From Arthrobacter echini (GTDB taxonomy: Bacteria > Actinomycetota > Actinomycetes > Actinomycetales > Micrococcaceae): a stretch of 64,000 bases of DNA. The stretch covers positions 62,001-126,000 of the forward strand of contig NZ_SSWH01000002.1 in the NCBI RefSeq assembly GCF_004803505.1, written 5' to 3'. Below, one piece after another: positions 50,114 through 58,919 of the stretch; position 1 is the first letter of the stretch; the number at the start of each line of letters is the position of its first letter. The position numbers and the translations under genes were made by a program. The notes beneath the pieces are model-generated. The model ran no database searches and was not told the origin of the DNA. It was given only the letters and a program-made list of their open reading frames with translations.

Positions 50114-50232
50114 GATGGCTCCGGAGAGAGAATGCAACGCCGTCGTCAGCGTCACTGGGGCAGGCTCGGCAGTCTGTCATGCCACCATTCTGCCCCGGGG
50201 CTCCCCCAATCGACGCTCGCGATGTCCCCGGA

Positions 50233-50540
50233 TCCCAGCCGGCGGCGTCGAACTCTGGGAACGAACGGTCCTTCCCAGCGGACGACGTCGAGCAGTGGGA
50301 TCGAAGGGGCCGACGACCCAACACACCGGCCCGCTCCCACCCGACGGTCTCGAGCAGTGGGATCGAAGGGGTCGGGACGAGGCAGGCCTGCCCACTCCCA
50401 CCCGACGGTCTCGGGCACTGGGAACGAACGGTCCCTCCCAGCGGACGACGTCGAACTGTGGGATCGGAGGGCGCGAAACCCTGCACTCCGGTCGGCTCCC
50501 ACGCAAGTGCAGCGAGCAATCGGAGGCATGGTGCGAGAGC
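50233..50540. repeat. six-unit tandem repeat array with two spacings
   Basis: Units start at 50233, 50273, 50335, 50396, 50436 and 50497. Each begins with a 28-base core TCCCA...TGGGA, whose ends pair as a 5-bp hairpin. The core is followed by either 12 bases (40-base units: 1 and 4) or 33-34 bases (61-62-base units: 2, 3, 5). Unit 6 is decayed. The order is short-long-long-short-long, and units 1-2 duplicate units 4-5 at a distance of 163 bases. The array occupies most of the gene-free 50114-50572 gap between two minus-strand genes. Confidence 0.88.
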
Positions 50541-50572
50541 GAGGCCGAAGAGGTGAACGGGCGAAGGACAAC

Positions 50573-51928
50573 TCAGTCGAGGATCAGGCCCGCTCCCGTG
50601 CCGCGCGTCAGCGTCGCCGGACGTACCTCACCGAAACCACGCACATTCCGGGGCTCGTGGAAGCTCAGGACGAAGTTGTCGTTGTGCTCGAGTGTGGCAG
50701 CCGTGACGGAGTCGACCAGTACCTGCCCCGGCTCGGCGAGCGCCGTGAGCCGGGCGGCGAGATTGACCGTCGGACCGTAGATGTCCCCGAGGCGCGACAG
50801 CACGCGCCCCCACACCAGGGAACAGCGCGCCGAGGGCAGGAAGTCGTCGTCGGAGAATGCCTTCGCGAGTGCCAGCGAGATCTCCGCGCCGGCCTCGGGC
50901 GACTCCGCGATGTAGAGGACCTCGTCGCCGACCGTCTTCACCAGCCTGCCACCGCCCACGGAGATGATCTCCGAACTCTTGTTCTCGAAGCGCTGTACGA
51001 GCTGGGCCAGCGTGCGCTCGTTCATCCGCCGCGACAGGCTCGTGTAGGAGACGAGATCCGCGAAGCCGACAGCGCGCGCGAGCGGCAGGGGCGCATCCTG
51101 CTCGTCGCCGTCACGCCCCTCGTCACTGGACCGCAGACCCGATTCCGCACGGAGCGCCAGACGCTGGACGGCCGCATTCATCTGGCGACGCCACGCGTAG
51201 ACGAGCGTCTTCTCCAGAGGATCGATCAGATCCGGCAGTTCGGTGACGAGCGTCTTCCGCGCGTCGGAGTCCGAGAGCCCGCGCTGGGCGACGATCTCCT
51301 CGACGATCGCCTCGATCTGCCAGACCACCATGCGGTCCGTCATCTGCCCGACGGCGCGCGTGATGGAGATGGCGGCGTCCTCGGTGAGCTGCTCCTGACG
51401 CACCAGGTCGATGATCGTGGTGAGCGCATCGAGATCCTTGTCGGTGAAGGCGACGTCGTCGTCCCCGATATTGGGGAAGCCCATGGCACGCCACAGCTTC
51501 CGTGCGGACAGCAGGGAGACCCCGGCAGACGCCGCGATGTCGCGGCGTCTGAGGGTGCGCTCGGCGCCGAGGAGCTCGCACTCGAGCTGCCGTATCGTCT
51601 CGCGGTCGAGCTCGACGGGGGCGACGGCCGACGACGCCGCAGCCGTGCCGGTCCCTGCAGCCATGTCGGGCTGCAACTGCCAGACCTCCTTCGCCTGGGG
51701 CGGCGCGTCGGCCGTATGGATGCCTTCAGGAATCCCTCCAGCACCAGTCCCGGCGGGAGTCCCGGACCCGGCAGCGCGTGGAACACCGGATTCGTCGGAG
51801 GGACTCCCGGAGGAGCCGGAGCACTCCGGACGATCACCAGGATCGGCTGCAGGATTCCCCGCACCGGCTGCTCCGGCGTCGTCGGCCCCGGCAGGCCCGC
51901 CGGAGGAGTGACGGTCGTCGACGGTCAT
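50573..51928 (-). CDS. class III adenylate cyclase with Rv1264-type regulatory domain
   Basis: A 451-residue protein. About 95 residues are Gly/Ala/Pro-rich and probably disordered. An all-helical region then resembles the adenylate-cyclase regulatory domain of mycobacterial Rv1264 (RRRDIAASAGVSLLSARKLW onward). The C-terminal cyclase domain keeps every catalytic element: metal Asp in GFADLVSYT and KTVGDEVLY, the substrate Lys in the latter, Asp in GDIYGPTVNLAAR and the Asn/Arg transition-state pair. It should make cAMP in the cytoplasm. ATG 51928 overlaps the PH-domain gene stop (ATGA). Confidence 0.92.
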   Translation of the reverse strand: MTVDDRHSSGGPAGADDAGAAGAGNPAADPGDRPECSGSSGSPSDESGVPRAAGSGTPAGTGAGGIPEGIHTADAPPQAKEVWQLQPDMAAGTGTAAASSAVAPVELDRETIRQLECELLGAERTLRRRDIAASAGVSLLSARKLWRAMGFPNIGDDDVAFTDKDLDALTTIIDLVRQEQLTEDAAISITRAVGQMTDRMVVWQIEAIVEEIVAQRGLSDSDARKTLVTELPDLIDPLEKTLVYAWRRQMNAAVQRLALRAESGLRSSDEGRDGDEQDAPLPLARAVGFADLVSYTSLSRRMNERTLAQLVQRFENKSSEIISVGGGRLVKTVGDEVLYIAESPEAGAEISLALAKAFSDDDFLPSARCSLVWGRVLSRLGDIYGPTVNLAARLTALAEPGQVLVDSVTAATLEHNDNFVLSFHEPRNVRGFGEVRPATLTRGTGAGLILD

Positions 51929-52518
51929 GATTGATCGGGCCTCCATCCGTTCCGGTCCTCCCGCGTCCCGCCGCGGTAGTAGTGCCCACCGCTGTCCATG
52001 TCTACACCATCAAGGATGCGGGTCGAGGGAAGCTCACTGATGGCCAGGCCGAGATATTCCTTGAACGTTGCAATCTGCGGAACATCACGGTACGGGTATG
52101 CGCGGTCGTAGTACGGTCCGATCAGGAGTGTCCCGCTCCCTGTCATCCGCTGCAGCAGTCTCTGCTCCGTGTGGATCTGCAGCCCGGATGACAGCGGAAT
52201 GTCCTGCTCGATCCGCCGGCTGACGCCCCGCCGGTGAATCAGCCGCCTGCTCGTGAGCACGTACCGCGTACTGGACCAGCGGATGAGGGGCCGGATCACC
52301 ACGACCAGGAGCAGCAGGACGACGACGGCGAACGCCAGCAGGAGGACCACGGGCTGCCATTCGCCCAGTTGGGCCAGGCTCCCGCGGCCGAGGTAGCCCA
52401 GGCAGAACCCGCCGGCGGCCAGGACCACGAAACCGCCGAGGACGGGGCGCACGAGCGGCAGCGGCGAGGGTCTGGTCCGTACGATCACGCGCTCTCCCGG
52501 CAGCAGTTTCACGCGCAC
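51925..52518 (-). CDS. bacterial PH-domain membrane protein
   Basis: The 197-residue protein has two adjacent hydrophobic segments (LGGFVVLAAGGFCLGYLG and VVLLLAFAVVVLLLLVVVI) and a YVLTSRRLIHRRGVSRRIEQ block typical of bPH2 (YdbT-like) domains. GTG 52518 has AGGAG 6 bases upstream. It follows birA by 3 bases and overlaps adenylate cyclase, so all three are probably co-transcribed. Function is unknown. A membrane-proximal partner for the cyclase is possible but unproven. Confidence 0.85.
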   Translation of the reverse strand: MRVKLLPGERVIVRTRPSPLPLVRPVLGGFVVLAAGGFCLGYLGRGSLAQLGEWQPVVLLLAFAVVVLLLLVVVIRPLIRWSSTRYVLTSRRLIHRRGVSRRIEQDIPLSSGLQIHTEQRLLQRMTGSGTLLIGPYYDRAYPYRDVPQIATFKEYLGLAISELPSTRILDGVDMDSGGHYYRGGTREDRNGWRPDQS

Positions 52519-52521
52519 GCT

Positions 52522-53403
52522 CTACTCCTGGGGGCGCAGGTGCACGATATCGCCCGCGGAGATGGTGTGGCGCTCGCCGTCGTCGTCGCGCACCACGAGG
52601 GCCCCGGTGGCATCGAGTTTCAGCGCCCGCCCGTTCAGCGCGCCGCCCCCGGGCACCTCTGCCCGGATGTCCTGGCCGAGGGTCCCCATGCGCGCCCGCA
52701 CCCGTGCCGCAAGCGCCGGCCCGTCGTCCCAGGCGGCCTCGGCATCGCCGTCCACGTCGCAGAACGCGCGGTAGTGATCGGCGAAGGTGCGCAGGAAGGA
52801 CTTGAGCAGGATGTTGCGGTCGGTGGTGGCCGCATACTCCAGCAGGAGGCTCGTGGCCGTGGGGACCGGAAGCTCGTCGTCGGTGAGACTGACGTTCAGC
52901 CCGATGCCCACGACGACGGCGGGAGGCTCGGCTCCGGCGCCCGGCACGAAGGTCGCCAGCACGCCGGCGAGCTTCCGTCCGTCGACGGTGACGTCGTTGG
53001 GCCACTTGAGCTGAGGGGCGATCCTCGTACGGTCCTCGACGCTCTCGGCCAGAGCCAGCGCGGCGAGCAGGGAGAACCAGGAGTAGGCGGTTGTGGGAAC
53101 GGGCCGTCCCTGCCGGTTGAAGGGTCGCAGGAGCACGCTGAGCAGGAGCGATGAACGCTCCGGCGCCACCCAGGTCCGGTCGAGGCGCCCACGCCCGGCG
53201 GTCTGCAGCTCGGCCGCGAGGACACTCAGGTCGGGCCAGCCCGCGGGCTCCCGCTCGGCGTGCCGGACGAGGTCCGTGGTGGTCGAACCGGTGTTCGCCA
53301 CGATCTCGAGCCGTGAGACCGGACCCGCCGGCAGGCAGAGGGCCGCCCTCAGTACGCTCGTGTTCAGGCCCGGGCGCTCGAGATTGGAGTAGCGGGAGGA
53401 CAT
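52522..53403 (-). CDS. birA: biotin--[acetyl-CoA-carboxylase] ligase
   Basis: The 293-residue enzyme attaches biotin to acyl-CoA carboxylase. AELQTAGRGRLDRTW binds biotinyl-AMP, and LKWPNDVTVDGRKLAGVL and VVVGIGLNVS are the other core motifs. There is no N-terminal helix-turn-helix, so it cannot repress the way E. coli BirA does. Its likely substrate is Lys585 of the accA product encoded at 61.9 kb. ATG 53403 is well supported by the family N terminus. Confidence 0.95.
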   Translation of the reverse strand: MSSRYSNLERPGLNTSVLRAALCLPAGPVSRLEIVANTGSTTTDLVRHAEREPAGWPDLSVLAAELQTAGRGRLDRTWVAPERSSLLLSVLLRPFNRQGRPVPTTAYSWFSLLAALALAESVEDRTRIAPQLKWPNDVTVDGRKLAGVLATFVPGAGAEPPAVVVGIGLNVSLTDDELPVPTATSLLLEYAATTDRNILLKSFLRTFADHYRAFCDVDGDAEAAWDDGPALAARVRARMGTLGQDIRAEVPGGGALNGRALKLDATGALVVRDDDGERHTISAGDIVHLRPQE

Positions 53404-53460
53404 GCCACCGATCCTATCCGGCCCGCTCCCGGTGGCCGTTCCGATGGAGAGCAACGGTGG

Positions 53461-53481
53461 CCGTTCCGTTAGCAGGAACGG
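53461..53481 (-). terminator. hairpin after the SDR gene
   Basis: CCGTTCC (53461-53467) pairs with GGAACGG (53475-53481) in the narrow gap before birA, 13 bases past the SDR stop. A direct copy of GGTGGCCGTTCC also lies here. Confidence 0.5.
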
Positions 53482-53493
53482 TGGGAGGACCGG

Positions 53494-54360
53494 TCAGAGG
53501 AAGATGTCCGGGACGAGCCGGTCCTCGGGGGCTCCGAGGCTGTAGCCGGTGAGATCGGTGATTCCCTCCTCACGAAGCACCTGCTCATCGGTGAAGAAGG
53601 TGCCGCTGCAGCTGCGCGCGGGCCGCACGAGGATCGCGTGAGCGGCATCGGCGACGATGCGCGGACTCCTGGCCGCCTGCACGAGGCTGCTGCCTCCGGG
53701 CATGGCCCTGATCGCGGCCGTGTCGATGAGTGTCGCCGGCCAGAGCGAGTTCACGGCGATCCCCTCGTCCTTCAGCTCCTCGGCCAGACCGAGGGTGGTC
53801 AGGGACATGCCGTACTTGGCCATGGTGTAGGCCAGATGCAGCCCGGCCCATTTCGGCTCGAGATTCAGCGGCGGTGAGAGCGTCAGGATGTGCGGATTCT
53901 GCGACTGTCCGAGGGCCGCCAGCGAGAACTTGCTGAGCATGAACGTGCCACGGACATTGATGTCCGCCATGAGGTCGTACCTCTTCATGTCGACGTCCGG
54001 GGTCTTCGAGAGGTCGATCGCGGAGGCATTGTTCACCACGATGTCGATACCGCCGAAAGTACTGATGGTGGCGTCGACGGCGGCCCTGACGTCGTCGTCC
54101 TTCCGCACGTCCCCCACGACGGCCAGCGCCCGCCCGCCCGCGGCCTCGATCTCGGCGGCCGCCGTGTGCACCGTGCCCTCGAGCTTGGGGTGGGGTTCCC
54201 CGGTCTTGGCCATGATGGCCACGTTCGCACCGTCGCGGGCTGCTCGCAGGGCGATCGCGAGGCCGATGCCGCGGCTTCCACCGGACATGAGCACGGTGCG
54301 TCCGGCCAGGGACCGCGCCGTGTCGGAGGTGGATTCGTGGTCCTCGCTGCGTGCGCTCAT
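53494..54360 (-). CDS. short-chain dehydrogenase, HSDL2-like
   Basis: A 288-residue Rossmann enzyme with GGSRGIGLAIALRAA, NNASAI and YTMAKYGMS (Tyr-X3-Lys). Extra segments and PPLNLEPKWAG place it in the HSDL2/'SDR family oxidoreductase' subgroup implicated in lipid metabolism. It diverges from accD across 250 bases that contain the acc palindrome. Substrate is unknown. Confidence 0.87.
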   Translation of the reverse strand: MSARSEDHESTSDTARSLAGRTVLMSGGSRGIGLAIALRAARDGANVAIMAKTGEPHPKLEGTVHTAAAEIEAAGGRALAVVGDVRKDDDVRAAVDATISTFGGIDIVVNNASAIDLSKTPDVDMKRYDLMADINVRGTFMLSKFSLAALGQSQNPHILTLSPPLNLEPKWAGLHLAYTMAKYGMSLTTLGLAEELKDEGIAVNSLWPATLIDTAAIRAMPGGSSLVQAARSPRIVADAAHAILVRPARSCSGTFFTDEQVLREEGITDLTGYSLGAPEDRLVPDIFL

Positions 54361-54465
54361 GGCTCCACCCTATGCAACCCAGTGCAGTCCGGTCACCGCA
54401 GGGCGCCCCGGCGACGCCGTACCCGCGGCGACGTCGACGCGCGCGCTAAGTGATGATCCACGAAA

Positions 54466-54482
54466 CTGTAGGTCTTCTACAA
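54466..54482. promoter_or_regulatory. acc-type palindrome upstream of accD
   Basis: CTGTAGGTCTTCTACAA matches the accA-upstream palindrome at 13 of 17 positions and contains TGTAG-5-CTACA. It lies about 130 bases before accD. The pair suggests a common repressor. Confidence 0.6.
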
Positions 54483-54611
54483 CGGTGGCACCTGCCATGA
54501 TCACTAGACTGGGTCGGACGCACCGCAGCTGGCGGGGATCCACTGTCGGAATCCTCCAGTTTCGGCCGGCGCCGCTTCACCCGCCGACTTCACCCGCCGA
54601 CCGGAGTACCC

Positions 54612-56207
54612 ATGCACCAGGACCTGCAGCCCGATCTGACCACGACGGCCGGGAAGCTCGCCGACTTCAGGAGGCGCGAGGCACTCTCGCAGGAGCCCTC
54701 CGGGCAGGCTGCCATCGAGAAGCAGCATGCACGGGGCAAGAACACGGCCCGCGAGCGCATCGACCTGCTGGTGGACGAGGGCTCCTTCGTCGAGTTCGAC
54801 GCCCTCGCCGTGCACCGCTCCACCGCGTTCGGCATGGAGAGGAAGAAGCCCCTCGGCGACGGCGTGGTCTCCGGGTACGCCACCGTGGACGGCAGGCTGG
54901 TGGCGCTCTACAGCCAGGATTTCACGGTGTACGGCGGGTCACTGAGTCAGGTCAACGGCGAGAAGATCGTGAAGGTGCAGGAGTTCGCACTGCGCAACGG
55001 CTGCCCCGTGATCGGCATCAACGACGGCGGCGGGGCCCGCATCCAGGAGGGCGTGGCCTCGCTGGCCATGTTCGCCGACATCTTCCGCAACAACGTGCAC
55101 GCCTCCGGAGTGGTCCCGCAGATCTCGCTCATCATGGGCCCGTGCGCCGGTGGTGCGGCATACTCGCCCGCCCTGACCGATTTCGTGGTGATGGTGGACA
55201 AGACCTCCCACATGTTCATCACCGGACCCGATGTCATCAGGACGGTGACGGGTGAGGACGTGGACATGGAAACGCTCGGCGGAGCACGCCAGCACAACAC
55301 CACCACGGGCACCTCGGCGTACCTCGCCACCGACGAGGCGGACGCCGTCGGGTTCGTGCGTGAACTCCTCGACTTCCTCCCCTCGAACAATCTCGCCGAG
55401 GCTCCGCTGACCGACTGGCTGGAGGACCCGGACCCGACGGAGGAGGATCTGGCTCTCGACGGCCTCATCCCCGACGCCGCGAGTCAGCCGTACGACATGC
55501 ACGCGGTCATCGCGGCGATCGTCGACGACGGTCACTTCCTCGAACTGCAGGCCCTCTACGCACCGAACATCGTCATCGGCTACGCACGGGTGGAGGGCCA
55601 CACGATCGGTATCGTGGCCAACCAGCCGCTCCAGTTCGCGGGCACCCTGGACATCAACGCCTCGGAGAAGGCCGCGCGCTTCGTCCGCCACTGCGACGCC
55701 TTCAACATCCCCCTGCTCACCCTCGTGGACGTTCCGGGGTTCCTTCCCGGCAAGGACCAGGAGTTCCAGGGCATCATCCGGCGCGGGGCGAAACTGCTGT
55801 ACGCCTACGCCGAGGCCACAGTGCCGAAGCTGACCGTCATCACGCGCAAGGCCTACGGCGGTGCGTACATCGTCATGGGGTCCAAGAAGCTCGGTGCCGA
55901 CCTGAATCTGGCCTGGCCCACGGCGCAGATCGGCGTCATGGGTGCCCAGGGTGCAGTCAACATCCTGTACCGCGGGCAGCTCAAGGAGGTCGCAGACGCC
56001 GGCGGCGACGTCGAGGCGGCCCGCGCCGACGCCGTCCGGCAGTACGAGGAGGAACTCCTGAATCCCTACCAGGCCGCCGAGCTGGGCTACGTCGACGCCG
56101 TCATCGCTCCGTCCGAGACGCGACTGCAGATCGTCCGCGGGCTCCGGGCCCTGCGCGACAAGCGTGCGTTGAACCCCGCCAAGAAGCACGGGAACATCCC
56201 GCTGTGA
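54612..56207 (+). CDS. accD: acyl-CoA carboxylase beta (carboxyltransferase) subunit
   Basis: The 531-residue carboxyltransferase moves carboxybiotin CO2 onto acetyl- or propionyl-CoA. [14 protein letters not shown] and [15 protein letters not shown] are the acyl-CoA oxyanion loops, [20 protein letters not shown] the second half, and GQGV-type [18 protein letters not shown] the biotin side. The AccD-type architecture (two crotonase-like domains in one chain) is complete. Its stop overlaps accE by four bases. Acetyl versus propionyl preference is not decided. Confidence 0.94.
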   Translation: MHQDLQPDLTTTAGKLADFRRREALSQEPSGQAAIEKQHARGKNTARERIDLLVDEGSFVEFDALAVHRSTAFGMERKKPLGDGVVSGYATVDGRLVALYSQDFTVYGGSLSQVNGEKIVKVQEFALRNGCPVIGINDGGGARIQEGVASLAMFADIFRNNVHASGVVPQISLIMGPCAGGAAYSPALTDFVVMVDKTSHMFITGPDVIRTVTGEDVDMETLGGARQHNTTTGTSAYLATDEADAVGFVRELLDFLPSNNLAEAPLTDWLEDPDPTEEDLALDGLIPDAASQPYDMHAVIAAIVDDGHFLELQALYAPNIVIGYARVEGHTIGIVANQPLQFAGTLDINASEKAARFVRHCDAFNIPLLTLVDVPGFLPGKDQEFQGIIRRGAKLLYAYAEATVPKLTVITRKAYGGAYIVMGSKKLGADLNLAWPTAQIGVMGAQGAVNILYRGQLKEVADAGGDVEAARADAVRQYEEELLNPYQAAELGYVDAVIAPSETRLQIVRGLRALRDKRALNPAKKHGNIPL

Positions 56208-56467
56208 GCGAGCAGGAGGGCGCACAGGAGCGTGAGCCCGACGCCGGGTCCGCGAACGCCGCAGCCCAGGTGCCGCCCGCGTTCTCGGTCGTCTCCGGCT
56301 CCCCGACCGCCGAGGAGCTCGCTGCCCTCACCGCCGTCGTCGTCGCCCTGCAGGGTGCGCAGCAGACTCCGGCGAGCGACGGACCGGGGCGATCCTGGGT
56401 TCGCCGGGCCCTGCTCTCCCTCGGGCCGAGGCCCGGCCCGGCGTCATGGAGACGCAGCGGCCGCTGA
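56204..56467 (+). CDS. accE: acyl-CoA carboxylase epsilon subunit
   Basis: An 87-residue protein: an acidic, disordered start, [20 protein letters not shown] and a Trp/Pro-rich tail ending WRRSGR. These match the small actinobacterial epsilon subunit that stimulates the carboxyltransferase. GTG 56204 overlaps the accD stop (GTGA). Its last 24 bases overlap the convergent thioesterase gene. Confidence 0.88.
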   Translation: MSEQEGAQEREPDAGSANAAAQVPPAFSVVSGSPTAEELAALTAVVVALQGAQQTPASDGPGRSWVRRALLSLGPRPGPASWRRSGR

Positions 56468-56917
56468 AGCATCGACCACTGAAGGGCGCCGAATGGTGCG
56501 GCTGCGCCCGCGGAACTCCGCGACGAGGGTTGCACCCTGCCTGACATGGATGTCGTAGATCCCGCTCCTGCCGGTACGCGAGACGAGAGCACCCTCGGCC
56601 GTGAGCGTCTGGCCCTGATAGGCAGGCGCGAGGAAATTGATGTCCGCGCCGGAGGCCACGGTGATGGTCGCCGGATCGCCCGCAGGGTCGTTGCACGTCA
56701 GTGCGAAGCACGTATCGGCGAACGCGAAGATGATGCCGCCGTGGGCCATGCCGAAGCCGTTGACCATCTCGTGCCTGATCTCCAGGGAGATCAGCGCCGC
56801 TCCCGGCGCCACACGGTCGACGACGATGCCCAGCCAGGCCGACATGTGATCCCCGGCCAGGATCGCGTGGGTCTGCGACATCGGATCGGGCTGTGGCGTC
56901 GGACTGGGCTGTTGCAT
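56444..56917 (-). CDS. paaI: PaaI-family thioesterase
   Basis: The 157-residue hot-dog protein has the active loop VNGFGMAHGGIIFAFADTCF and GADINFLAPAYQGQ. It is closest in pattern to hydroxyphenylacetyl-CoA thioesterase PaaI. ATG 56917 has GAGGAGC 7 bases upstream. No other paa gene is nearby, so a role in phenylacetate breakdown is not supported by context. It may simply clear stalled acyl-CoAs. Confidence 0.88.
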   Translation of the reverse strand: MQQPSPTPQPDPMSQTHAILAGDHMSAWLGIVVDRVAPGAALISLEIRHEMVNGFGMAHGGIIFAFADTCFALTCNDPAGDPATITVASGADINFLAPAYQGQTLTAEGALVSRTGRSGIYDIHVRQGATLVAEFRGRSRTIRRPSVVDASAAAASP

Positions 56918-57006
56918 GGGATGCTCCTCACCGGCAGGGAACGGCTGCGACACGCACCGTGCTCCCGACGGTAGCCTCCGGCAACCGTCGGCGCTAGGCT
57001 CGGAGC

Positions 57007-58734
57007 GTGACCCACACCACTGACGACTCCGCCCTGCCCGCTGATCCGATCCGGTCGTCCACGGCCATCGACGCCGTCGCCACCTCGTACTACGAGACGC
57101 TGCTGCGCCTGATGCCGGACTTCGCCACCGAGCTGGGCCTGCCGGGCCACGAGACGGAGTACCGCGACTTCTCCCCCGCGGGGCTCGATGCCCTCGCGGA
57201 CGCAGCACGCGAGACCCTCCGCCGCCTCGGGGGCCTGACTCCGGCCGACGACGTCGATGTCGTCACCCTGGATGCGATGCGGGAACGGCTCGGACTCGAC
57301 CTCGAGATCCACGAGGCGGGGCTCGATGCGTCGCAACTGAACAACATCGCCTGCCCCGCCCAGAGCATCCGTGCCATCTTCGATCTGATGCCGACGGACA
57401 CGGTCGAGGACTGGGGCCACATCGCCGGCCGGCTGGCGAACGTACCCGACGCCATCGACCGCTATATCTCCTCGCTGCGGGCCGGCCGGGAGCGCGGTCT
57501 CGTCGCGGCACGCCGCCAGGTGGGCATCGTGATCGGGCAGGCCACGAAGTACGCCGAGGACGGCGGCTTCTTCGACGCGCTCGGGAGCACGACGAGTACG
57601 GCGAGCGCGGACGGCACCGGCGACGAACAGCTGCCGGAGTCGCTCACCCGCCGGCTCCGTTCCGGTGCCGACGCCGCCTGCACCGCCTACCGGTCCCTCG
57701 CAGCCTTCCTCGGTGAGGAGCTCCTGCCCGCCGCACCCGAGCAGGACGCCGTCGGACGGGAACACTACGCACTGATGTCCCGCCTCTTCCTCGGTTCCGC
57801 CGTCGACCTCGAGGAGACGTACCGGTGGGGTGTCGGGGAACTGGACAGGGTGATCGCCGAGCAGGAGGCCGTGGCGGAGGAGATCCGTGCAGGGGCAACC
57901 GTCGAGGAGGCCATCGCTCTCCTCGACGCGGATCCCGACCGCCAGTTGCACGGTACCGAAGCCCTGCAGAGGTGGATGCAGAAGCTCTCGGACACGGCGG
58001 TCGCCGCGCTGGCGGGCACGCATTTCGACATCCCCGAGGTGATGCGCCGCATCGAGTGCCGGATCGCTCCGACCACCGAGGGCGGCATCTACTACACCGG
58101 TCCCAGCGAGGACTTCTCCCGTCCCGGCCGCATGTGGTGGTCCGTGCCCGAGGGCGAGGACTCCTTCACCACCTGGCGGGAGACGACCACGGTGTACCAC
58201 GAGGGGGTCCCCGGTCACCATCTGCAGATCGCCACCGCGACACTCCAGCGGGCCCTGCTCAATCCCTGGCGTCGCAACGCCGTCTGGGTCTCGGGACAGG
58301 GCGAGGGCTGGGCGCTGTACGCGGAGCGCCTCATGCAGGAACTCGGTTTCCTCGCCGACCCGGGCGACCGCCTCGGCATGCTCGACGCCCAGCGCATGCG
58401 TGCTGCCCGCGTGGTCTTCGACATCGGGGTCCACCTGGAACTGGAGGTTCCCGAGCGCTGGGGGACCGGGACGTGGACGCCGGAGAAGGGGTACGACTTC
58501 CTCGGGAAGAACATGTCCATCAGCGAGGGCCAGCTCGACTTCGAATTCGCGCGCTACCTCGGCTGGCCCGGCCAGGCTCCCTCCTACAAGATCGGTCAGC
58601 GTCTCTGGGAACAGATCCGCGACGAGGTCCGGACGAACGAGGGCGGGGCGTTCGACCTGCAGGCCTTCCACACCCGGGCACTGAACCTCGGCTCGGTGGG
58701 CCTGGACACCCTGCGGCGGGCCCTGGTGTCGTGA
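57007..58734 (+). CDS. DUF885-family zinc carboxypeptidase-like protein
   Basis: The 575-residue cytoplasmic protein belongs to DUF885, a metallopeptidase-like group. TTTVYHEGVPGHHLQIATAT is the zinc-binding HExxH-like motif, and GEGWALYAERLMQELG holds the third ligand. GTG 57007 has TAGGCT 6 bases upstream, which suggests a leaderless message. The gene is first in a plus-strand run that leads to the symporter. Substrates of the family are mostly unknown. Confidence 0.88.
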   Translation: MTHTTDDSALPADPIRSSTAIDAVATSYYETLLRLMPDFATELGLPGHETEYRDFSPAGLDALADAARETLRRLGGLTPADDVDVVTLDAMRERLGLDLEIHEAGLDASQLNNIACPAQSIRAIFDLMPTDTVEDWGHIAGRLANVPDAIDRYISSLRAGRERGLVAARRQVGIVIGQATKYAEDGGFFDALGSTTSTASADGTGDEQLPESLTRRLRSGADAACTAYRSLAAFLGEELLPAAPEQDAVGREHYALMSRLFLGSAVDLEETYRWGVGELDRVIAEQEAVAEEIRAGATVEEAIALLDADPDRQLHGTEALQRWMQKLSDTAVAALAGTHFDIPEVMRRIECRIAPTTEGGIYYTGPSEDFSRPGRMWWSVPEGEDSFTTWRETTTVYHEGVPGHHLQIATATLQRALLNPWRRNAVWVSGQGEGWALYAERLMQELGFLADPGDRLGMLDAQRMRAARVVFDIGVHLELEVPERWGTGTWTPEKGYDFLGKNMSISEGQLDFEFARYLGWPGQAPSYKIGQRLWEQIRDEVRTNEGGAFDLQAFHTRALNLGSVGLDTLRRALVS

Positions 58735-58767
58735 GGACGGAGGTCGCCCGAGGATAGATCTTCGTCA

Positions 58768-58799
58768 CACCCGGGCGGCGGTGATTCCCCGCCCGGGTG
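58768..58799 (+). terminator. hairpin after the DUF885 gene
   Basis: CACCCGGGCG (58768-58777) pairs exactly with 58790-58799 around a 12-base loop, 33 bases past the stop. Confidence 0.6.
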
Positions 58800-58919
58800 C
58801 CTGCTCCCCGGACCGGCGCGGATGCCGCGCCGAGGGGACGACGACGCAGGGCTGTCCTCGCGTAACATTGCGCAACAAGAGATTCCATCGGGTATCGGAC
58901 GACACCTAGAGTTCTGGGC

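Noticed and set aside
50233-50540. Possible CRISPR array (28-base core plus 33-base interval)
   Set aside because: The long-unit geometry resembles a type I-E array, but the intervals share sequence with each other, two units have only 12-base intervals and no cas gene is present.
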